This document shows positions 6,741-11,368 of a stretch of DNA of 11,368 nt, one piece after another; position 1 is the first letter of the stretch; each line of letters starts with the position of its first letter. The translations under genes were made by a program, and so were the position numbers. The notes beneath the pieces are model-generated. The model was not told the DNA's origin. It made no database searches and saw only the letters and a list, made by a program, of their open reading frames with translations. The stretch is taken from the NCBI GenBank assembly GCA_030038765.1, contig JASHRA010000231.1, positions 1 through 11,368 of the forward strand, in the 5' to 3' direction. This DNA comes from Candidatus Dormiibacterota bacterium (lineage in GTDB: Bacteria; Chloroflexota; Dormibacteria; Aeolococcales; Bog-877).

Positions 6741-8852
6741 ATGCAGCAGGTAGGCGTCGGCCGCCCCGCCAGCTGGGGCGGCGCCCAACCTCTGACCCGG
6801 AGCCTGGCCCACCTCTTCAACCGGGAGCGGCTCGGCCTGGCCGGCCTGCTGGGGGCGACGGCCCTGCTCTACCTCTGGGCGCTGGGGGCGTCGGGTTGGG
6901 CCAACAGCTTCTACTCCGCCGCCGTCCAGGCCGACACCAAGAACTGGGTGGCGTTCCTCTTCGGCTCCTTCGACGCCTCCAACTTCATCACCGTCGACAA
7001 GCCACCCGCGTCGCTCTGGGTCATGGATCTCTCGGTCAAGCTCTTCGGCCTCAACAGCTGGAGCATCCTCGTCCCCCAGGCGCTGGAGGGGGTGGCCACG
7101 GTGGCCCTGCTCTTCCTCACCGTCCGCCGCGTCTTCGGCAGCGCTGCCGGGTTCATCGCCGGGGCCGCCCTGGCGGCGACGCCGGTGGCGGCGCTTATGT
7201 TCCGCTACAACAACCCGGACGCCCTGCTGGTGCTGCTCCTGGTGGGCGCCGCCTACGCCCTGGTCCGGGCTCTCGACGGTGGCCACTCCACCCGCTGGCT
7301 GCTGCTGGCCGGGGCCCTGGTAGGCACCGGCTTCATCACCAAGATGCTGCAGGCCTTCCTGGTGCTGCCGGCCATGGTCCTGGTCTACCTGGCCCTGGGG
7401 CCGCCCGGGCTCTGGCGGCGGACGCTGCAGCTGCTGGCGGCCCTGGGCTCCCTGCTTGTCTTCGGCGGCTGGTGGGTCGCCCTGGTCCAGCTCTGGCCCG
7501 CCAGCGCCCGCCCCTACATCGGCGGCTCCCAGAACAACAGCGAGCTAAACCTCATCTTCGGCTACAACGGCTTCGGCCGCCTCACCGGCAACGAGACCGG
7601 CAGCGTCGGGGCCAGCGGCCCCGGAGGCTGGGGTCCGACCGGCCTGGACCGGCTCTTCCTGCCCTCGTTCGGGGGCGACATCAGTTGGCTCATCCCGGCC
7701 GCCCTGGTGGGCGCGGCGGCCCTGCTCTGGCTCACCTGGAGAGCTCCCCGGCGCGACCCGGTGCGGGCCTCGGCCCTGCTCTGGCTGGGCTGGTTGCTGG
7801 TCACCGGGCTCACCTTCAGCCTGGCCCAGGGGATCATCCACCCCTACTACACGGTCGCCCTGGCCCCGGCCATCGCGGCCCTCGTGGGCGGCGGCGCGGT
7901 CCTGCTCTGGCGGGTGCGGGAGCAGCTGCTGCCCCGGCTCCTGCTGGCGGCGGCCGTGCTGCTGACCTCGATCTGGTCCTGGGTGCTGCTGGAGCGCGTC
8001 CCCGGCTGGCTGCCCTGGCTGGCGCCGCTCGTGCTGGTGCTGGGCGTCGCCGCCTGCCTTGGGCTCCTGGGCGTGACCCTGCTGCCCCGCCGGCTGGCGG
8101 CCGCCGTGGCCGGCCTGGCCCTGGCCGCCTGCCTGGTCGGAACCGGTGCCTACACCATCGCCACCGCCGCCCAGGCCCACACCGGCGCCATCCCGCCGGC
8201 GGGCCCGGCCCAGGCCGCCAGCCTCGGCAACAGCAGCGGCGGGCCGGGACCAGGGACCGGGTTCCGGCGCCGCTTCGGGGGCGGCTTCCCGGGCCAGCGC
8301 GGCTCCGGCCACGGCGGCTTCCCCGGCTTCGGTTCAGGTGGCTTCCCGGGCTTCGGCGGAGGATCCACCGGTTCCAGCGGGACCCGCTCTCCCGGCTTCG
8401 GCTCGGGCGGGTTCCCGGGCTTCGGTGGCGGGACCGGAGCCGGCCAGGGCGGCTTCCCCGGCTTCCGGGGCGGAGGGCCCGGGGGCGGCGGCTCCGGGCT
8501 GGGCGGCCTGATCAACTCCGGGACACCCTCCGCGGCCCTGACCGCGGCCCTGCGCCAGGACGCCGGGGACTATCGCTGGGTGCTGGCCGTGGTGGGCGCC
8601 GACAACGCCGCCGGCTACCAGCTCGCCAGCGGGGATCCGGTGATGGCCATCGGCGGCTTCAACGGCACCGACCCGGCGCCCACCCTGGCCCAGTTCCAGG
8701 CCATGGTGAGCCGCGGCGAGATCCACTACTTCATCGCCTCCGGCCTGGGTGGTGGCGGCGGGGACGCGAGCCGGATCACCTCCTGGGTTGAGGAGCACTT
8801 CAGTGCCACCACCATCGGGGGGGCGCGCGTCTACGTGCTGGCCTCCAGGTGA
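6741..8852 (+). CDS. YkcB-like GT39 (PMT/ArnT superfamily) membrane glycosyltransferase
   Basis: A 703-residue integral membrane glycosyltransferase that should transfer a sugar from a polyprenyl-phosphate donor to an envelope acceptor on the outer face of the membrane. After a first membrane helix (about 33-51) comes SGWANSFYSAAVQADTKNW (51-69), whose Asp65 is the expected catalytic acid of the first loop, then VDKPPASLW (85-93). Many hydrophobic helices follow up to about 475, with RYNNPD (155-160), the loop GGSQNNSELN (261-270), GYNGFGRLTGNETG (274-287) and IIHPYYTVALAP (365-376). A Gly/Phe-rich linker (513-590) leads to a soluble C-terminal domain (about 595-703; YRWVLAVVGADNAAGYQL) known from YkcB relatives. 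The ATG at 6741 is the first possible start, because an in-frame TAG lies at 6735-6737; no clear Shine-Dalgarno precedes it. The next gene overlaps its stop codon. Sugar and acceptor are unknown. Confidence 0.9.
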   Translation: MQQVGVGRPASWGGAQPLTRSLAHLFNRERLGLAGLLGATALLYLWALGASGWANSFYSAAVQADTKNWVAFLFGSFDASNFITVDKPPASLWVMDLSVKLFGLNSWSILVPQALEGVATVALLFLTVRRVFGSAAGFIAGAALAATPVAALMFRYNNPDALLVLLLVGAAYALVRALDGGHSTRWLLLAGALVGTGFITKMLQAFLVLPAMVLVYLALGPPGLWRRTLQLLAALGSLLVFGGWWVALVQLWPASARPYIGGSQNNSELNLIFGYNGFGRLTGNETGSVGASGPGGWGPTGLDRLFLPSFGGDISWLIPAALVGAAALLWLTWRAPRRDPVRASALLWLGWLLVTGLTFSLAQGIIHPYYTVALAPAIAALVGGGAVLLWRVREQLLPRLLLAAAVLLTSIWSWVLLERVPGWLPWLAPLVLVLGVAACLGLLGVTLLPRRLAAAVAGLALAACLVGTGAYTIATAAQAHTGAIPPAGPAQAASLGNSSGGPGPGTGFRRRFGGGFPGQRGSGHGGFPGFGSGGFPGFGGGSTGSSGTRSPGFGSGGFPGFGGGTGAGQGGFPGFRGGGPGGGGSGLGGLINSGTPSAALTAALRQDAGDYRWVLAVVGADNAAGYQLASGDPVMAIGGFNGTDPAPTLAQFQAMVSRGEIHYFIASGLGGGGGDASRITSWVEEHFSATTIGGARVYVLASR
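8313..8465 (+). repeat. In-frame GGFPGF repeats in the GT39 extracytoplasmic linker
   Basis: Four copies of an 18-nt unit encoding GGFPGF at 8313-8330, 8337-8354, 8406-8423 and 8448-8465. A larger block of 14 residues (PGFGSGGFPGFGGG) is encoded twice, at 8322-8363 and 8391-8432, offset by 69 nt (23 codons). Synonymous differences between copies show the peptide, not only the DNA, is retained. It lies between the last membrane helices and the soluble C-terminal domain. Confidence 0.85.
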
Positions 8853-9679
8853 GAGCCGTGGCCGAGGTGAGGGCGGGACGTCCCCGGCCCCCGGAGGGCG
8901 AGCGCGAACTGGCCGCGCCCCTGGTCGAGGTGGTGATCCCGGTCTACAACGAGGAGCGGGCGCTGCCCCGCTGCGTGGAGCAACTGAGCCGGCTGGCCGA
9001 GCGCCAGTCCGAGTTCAGGATCCGTCTCCTGGTGGTGGACAACGGCTCCCGGGACAGGACCTGGCAGGTGGCCCAGGAGCTGCGCCGGAGCCACCCCCAG
9101 CTGGGCCTGCTGCGGCTCCAGGAGCGGGGCCGCGGGCTGGCCCTGAGCCGGGCCTGGTCGGAGAGCCGGGCCGACCTGCTCGCCTACACCGACGTCGACC
9201 TCTCGACCGACACCGCGAGCCTCCTGCCCCTGCTCCGGGCCGTGGCCTCGGGCGACGCCGAGATCGCCACCGGCAGCCGGCTGCTGCCCGGCTCCGAGGT
9301 GGCGCGCAGCCTGCGCCGCGAACTCCTCTCCCGGGGCTACAGCCTGATCCTCCGCCGCCTCCTGGGGCTCCGCCTGCGCGACGCCCAGTGCGGCTTCAAG
9401 GCGGGGCGGCGCGATGCTCTGCAGGCCCTCTTGCCCCAAGTCCGGGACCGGGGCTGGTTCTTCGACACCGAGCTCCTGGTCCGGGCCCAGTGGGCCCGGA
9501 TGGCACTCCTGGAGCTGCCCGTCACCTGGGTGGAGGATCGCGACTCCCGGGTCCGCATCCTCCCCACCGTGGTCTCCGACCTGAGGGGCGTGTTCCGGCT
9601 CTGGCGCGAGGCGGCGCGCCGGCGTCAGCAGGCGCCCAGCCCCAGCCTGCGGCCGGACCCGCGCCGGGGCCGGGCCTAG
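8849..9679 (+). CDS. GT2 glycosyltransferase, polyprenyl/dolichyl-phosphate sugar synthase-like
   Basis: A 276-residue cytoplasmic-face GT-A glycosyltransferase that probably moves a sugar from a nucleotide donor to polyprenyl phosphate. Motifs in order: VEVVIPVYNEERALP (26-40), VVDNGSRDRTW (62-72) with Asp64, the metal-binding DVD (115-117), GSRLLPG (142-148), LLGLRLRDAQCGFKAGRRD (171-189) and FDTELLVRAQ (205-214). The RD(A/T)QCGFK and DTELL segments are typical of Alg5/DPM1-type synthases. No C-terminal membrane helices are present, unlike YkcC/GtrB-type relatives. The GTG at 8849 overlaps the GT39 stop as GTGA; in-frame GTGs at 8858 and 8867 are alternatives. With the GT39 gene it forms a donor-maker/donor-user pair. 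Its TAG stop shares bases with the stop of the converging gene. Confidence 0.9.
   Translation: MRAVAEVRAGRPRPPEGERELAAPLVEVVIPVYNEERALPRCVEQLSRLAERQSEFRIRLLVVDNGSRDRTWQVAQELRRSHPQLGLLRLQERGRGLALSRAWSESRADLLAYTDVDLSTDTASLLPLLRAVASGDAEIATGSRLLPGSEVARSLRRELLSRGYSLILRRLLGLRLRDAQCGFKAGRRDALQALLPQVRDRGWFFDTELLVRAQWARMALLELPVTWVEDRDSRVRILPTVVSDLRGVFRLWREAARRRQQAPSPSLRPDPRRGRA
9676..9679. other. Shared palindromic CTAG: stop codons of two converging genes
   Basis: The + strand GT2 gene ends in TAG at 9677-9679 and the - strand DinB-like gene ends in TAG read from 9678 to 9676. The palindrome CTAG serves both strands, so the two genes overlap by 2 nt, with no room for a terminator between them. Confidence 0.9.
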
Positions 9680-10332
9680 GGGGTGCGGTCCTGGAGCTCC
9701 CAGAGGTGGTCCAGGACGTGCCAGCAGGCGCGCCGCAGGTAGTAGCGCTGGGACCAGCGGCGCGGCTCGGCCCGGGGCGCGGGCGCCCCGAGGGCGTCCC
9801 AGACCAGCTCTCGTAGCTGGTCCACGGCCGGGCCCGAGGCCATGGCCGCCAGCGCCGGCAGCCCCAGCCGCCGGGCGTACTCGACGTCCGCGCCGAGGAC
9901 GTGGTCGCGGAGCCGGTCCCGGTCCCGCCCCCCACCCCGCGGGCCCTTGGTCAGCTCGGCCGGGGCGGCCGCGACCTGCTCCTCCAGCATCCGCCAGGCG
10001 GTCCGCAGCAGCCGCCGACCCCGCTCCAGTTCCGGCGCCGCGGCCGGCTCCCGGTCCCACTCGCCGATGGCGCCGGGGGCGCCGAAGTCGGTGGTCACCG
10101 ACCCCGGCAGTCGCTCCCGCACCCGCGCCGCGGCGGTCTCGGCCGGCCCCGGCGCCACTCCCGCCCGCTCCGCCACCACGAGGTAGCGGGCGCGGTAGGC
10201 GGCCCAGGCCTGGATGGCCGCCTCCTCACCCCGCCCGGAGCGGCACCAGCCCGGCCAGTCGCAGGCGCTGACGAAGCAGCGCCTGCGGCCGACCTCGAGG
10301 AGCAGCTCGAGCCCGGCCGGCTCCCCCGTCAG
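9676..10332 (-). CDS. HicB-like N-terminus plus DinB-like domain protein, probable CTG start
   Basis: A 218-residue protein if it starts at the CTG at 10332. An N-terminal HicB-like segment (LELLLEVGRRRCFVSA at 8-23, then CDWPGWCRSGRGEEAAIQAW at 24-43) resembles the DLPGC..G.T.EEA pattern of HicB antitoxins. Then VTTDFGAPG (79-87), and a helical region with KGPRGGGRDRDRL (129-141), DHVLGADVEYARRLG (143-157) and RRACWHVLDHLWELQDR (200-216). His144, His205 and His209 give the H...HxxxH pattern of the DinB/YfiT metal-binding four-helix fold. I recall similar uncharacterised proteins in actinobacteria and Chloroflexota; the role is unknown. No in-frame ATG, GTG or TTG exists between the upstream stop (10482-10480) and the GTG at 10179, which would remove the conserved first 51 residues. 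It follows recR by 46 nt and is probably co-transcribed with it. Confidence 0.75.
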   Translation of the reverse strand: MTGEPAGLELLLEVGRRRCFVSACDWPGWCRSGRGEEAAIQAWAAYRARYLVVAERAGVAPGPAETAAARVRERLPGSVTTDFGAPGAIGEWDREPAAAPELERGRRLLRTAWRMLEEQVAAAPAELTKGPRGGGRDRDRLRDHVLGADVEYARRLGLPALAAMASGPAVDQLRELVWDALGAPAPRAEPRRWSQRYYLRRACWHVLDHLWELQDRTP

Positions 10333-10339
10333 CGGCCAG

Positions 10340-10343
10340 CTCC
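10340..10343 (-). promoter_or_regulatory. GGAG ribosome-binding site supporting the CTG start at 10332
   Basis: On the - strand GGAG reads from 10343 to 10340, 7 nt before the CTG at 10332. This is the ideal distance, and the site sits in the short gap between the recR stop and the conserved protein sequence. It is the main sequence support for a CTG initiation codon. Confidence 0.5.
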
Positions 10344-10378
10344 GGCGGTCCCGCGCCGGTTGGCGGCCGGGACCCCCG

Positions 10379-10981
10379 TCACAGCTGCTGCCTCCCGGAG
10401 AAGGCGCGGGCCACGGTGCGCTCGTCGGCGTAGGAGAGCTCGCCGCCGACGGGCAGACCGTGAGCCAGGCGGGTGACCCTCACGCCGGTGCCCTGGAGCA
10501 GCTGGTGGAGGTAGCCGGCGGTGGCCTCGCCCTCCAGGTCCGAGTCGGTGGCCAGGATCACCTCCCCCACCTCCTCCTCCCCGACCCGACGTCGCAGCTC
10601 CTCGGCGTGGATCTCGGCGGGGCCGACGCCCTCCAGCGGTGAGAGGGCGCCGCCCAGGACGTGGTAGAGGCCGCGGTACTCCCCGCTACGCTCGATGGCG
10701 AGCACGTCCCCGGGGTCCTCGACGACGCAGATCACGCCCTGCTCCCGCCCCGGCTGGCGGCAGATGGCGCAGAGCTGGTCCCGCAGCGAGAGGAAGAAGC
10801 AGCGCGGGCAGGGACCGACCTCCTGGGCCACCGCCGCCACCGCCTGGGAGAGCTCCAGGCCCTGGGCGGCCGGCATCCGCACGGCGTGGAAGGCGAGCCG
10901 CTGGGCCGTCTTGGATCCGATCCCGGGGAAGCGCGCCAGCGCCTCCGCCAGGCGCTCCACCGGCGTCGGCAGAAGCCCCAC
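10379..10981 (-). CDS. recR: Recombination mediator protein RecR
   Basis: RecR, 200 residues, the full normal length. It works with RecF and RecO to load RecA on gapped DNA during recombinational repair. The N-terminal helix-hairpin-helix is at FPGIGSKTAQRLAFH (18-32). The four-cysteine zinc finger is CPRC (58-61) and CAIC (71-74). The Toprim domain runs from VICVVED (83-89) with Glu88 through ATDSDLEGEATA (144-155) with Asp148. The Walker-like C-terminal RLAHGLPVGGELSYADERT (171-189) is characteristic. The start is the GTG at 10981, with GGAGG on the - strand at 10994-10990, 8 nt upstream. It lies 24 nt after ybaB, in the widely conserved ybaB-recR order. Confidence 0.98.
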   Translation of the reverse strand: MGLLPTPVERLAEALARFPGIGSKTAQRLAFHAVRMPAAQGLELSQAVAAVAQEVGPCPRCFFLSLRDQLCAICRQPGREQGVICVVEDPGDVLAIERSGEYRGLYHVLGGALSPLEGVGPAEIHAEELRRRVGEEEVGEVILATDSDLEGEATAGYLHQLLQGTGVRVTRLAHGLPVGGELSYADERTVARAFSGRQQL

Positions 10982-11005
10982 CTCAGGCCCCTCCGTCGAG
11001 GCCGG

Positions 11006-11323
11006 TCAGAAGAGGCCGGGAGGGAGCGTGCCGGGGGGCAGGAGCGCCTGCATGGCCTTCTCCGCCAGTTCCCGCGAGCGCTCCAGGGCGTCGTTGGCCG
11101 CGGCCAGGATGAGGTCGGCGAGGAGCTCCGGGTCCTCCTCCAGCAGCTGGGGCTCGATGCTGATCGCGGTCAGCTTCTGGTGGCCGTTGGCCCGGGCCCG
11201 GACCACCCCGCCACCGGCCCGCCCCTCCACCTCCTGGCTGGCCAGGTCGCCCTGGGCCTGCTCCAGCTGGCGGAGCATGTTCTGCTGCAGCTGGCGCAGC
11301 TGCTTGGGATTGGGCTGGGGCAA
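11006..11323 (-). CDS. ybaB: YbaB/EbfC-family nucleoid-associated protein
   Basis: A 105-residue DNA-binding nucleoid-associated protein of the YbaB/EbfC family, which forms a tweezer-like dimer on DNA. The N-terminal helix PKQLRQLQQNMLRQLEQAQG (6-25) is typical, followed by the beta-hairpin VVRARANGHQKLTAISIEP (40-58) and the C-terminal helices LEEDPELLADLILAAANDALE (61-81) and REL..KAMQ. The tail is short (PPGTLPPGLF) compared with the Gly/Met-rich tails of many relatives. The start is the TTG at 11323, set by AGGAG on the - strand 7 nt upstream. The frame stays open to the window edge, so a farther start cannot be strictly excluded, but the protein starts where the family usually does. It precedes recR by 24 nt. 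Confidence 0.95.
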   Translation of the reverse strand: MPQPNPKQLRQLQQNMLRQLEQAQGDLASQEVEGRAGGGVVRARANGHQKLTAISIEPQLLEEDPELLADLILAAANDALERSRELAEKAMQALLPPGTLPPGLF

Positions 11324-11330
11324 GGCTGAT

Positions 11331-11335
11331 CTCCT
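11331..11335 (-). promoter_or_regulatory. Shine-Dalgarno AGGAG for the TTG start of ybaB
   Basis: AGGAG reads on the - strand from 11335 to 11331, 7 nt before the TTG at 11323. It decides in favour of a TTG initiation codon, since no ATG or GTG lies near. Confidence 0.7.
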
Positions 11336-11351
11336 CTCGGCTCGGGGGCCA

Positions 11352-11357
11352 ATTCTA
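11352..11357 (-). promoter_or_regulatory. Possible -10 element TAGAAT upstream of ybaB
   Basis: TAGAAT on the - strand matches the TATAAT consensus at five of six positions and is an isolated AT-rich patch in very GC-rich DNA. It would place transcription start about 20 nt before the ybaB start. The -35 region is outside the window. The TAG could instead be the stop codon of an upstream gene such as dnaX, which often precedes ybaB. Confidence 0.25.
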
Positions 11358-11368
11358 GGGCCGGTCCG

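Noticed and set aside
6671..8791. 706-codon open frame in another + frame over the GT39 gene, with ATG at 6671 and GGAGGG at 6661-6666
   Set aside because: The protein is Arg/Pro/Gly/Ala-rich without domains and matches a frame-shifted reading of the membrane protein; the spacing of 4 nt is also short. The GT39 frame has clear family motifs.
8831..10060. 409-codon open frame on the - strand across the GT2 gene and the convergent junction
   Set aside because: It crosses two well-supported genes in a wrong frame and has repeat-like Gly/Ala/Pro composition.
1..11368. CRISPR array, insertion sequence, prophage or attachment site
   Set aside because: No spaced direct repeats, transposase or integrase motifs, or terminal inverted repeats were found; the only repeats are in-frame within the GT39 linker.

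Overview
The window is very GC-rich (most third codon positions are G or C), and several genes start with GTG or TTG. With an orphan family 5 solute-binding protein, a YkcB-like GT39 with a Gly-rich linker, and a HicB-like/DinB-like protein, this suggests a high-GC actinobacterium or a Dormibacterota/Chloroflexota relative. That placement is an inference; there is no rRNA to settle it.

Left part (1-6403, all + strand): a compact run of seven genes, probably one operon. It holds the 3' end of an acyl-CoA synthetase, a secreted ABC-type (family 5) solute-binding protein, a glyoxalase-like VOC protein, a zinc-free medium-chain reductase/quinone oxidoreductase, a PaaI-type hotdog thioesterase, a BAAT/acyl-CoA thioesterase family alpha/beta hydrolase, and a RimJ/RimL-type GNAT. 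Junctions are tight (gaps of 1, 17 and 1 nt, an 11-nt overlap, a 26-nt gap). The larger 76-nt gap before the binding protein carries a hairpin that shows the Shine-Dalgarno in its loop. A long GC hairpin sits directly after the last stop. The set suggests activation of a carboxylic acid to its CoA thioester, reduction or modification, and hydrolytic release; the substrate cannot be read from the sequence.

Middle (6404-6740): non-coding, with the hairpin just mentioned and two smaller potential stems; no confident promoter.

Right-middle (6741-9679, + strand): a two-gene glycosylation unit, a YkcB-like GT39 membrane glycosyltransferase with an extracytoplasmic Gly/Phe-rich repeat linker, then a GT2 polyprenyl-phosphate sugar synthase-like enzyme starting inside the GT39 stop codon (GTGA). 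The GT2 probably makes the lipid-linked sugar donor that the GT39 uses outside the membrane.

Right end (9676-11323, - strand): ybaB, recR and a HicB-like/DinB-like protein, reading leftwards. The first two are the conserved ybaB-recR recombination/nucleoid pair. The third has no ATG, GTG or TTG in frame that would include its conserved N-terminal part; a CTG with a well-placed GGAG is the best start. Its stop codon and that of the converging GT2 gene share one palindromic CTAG.
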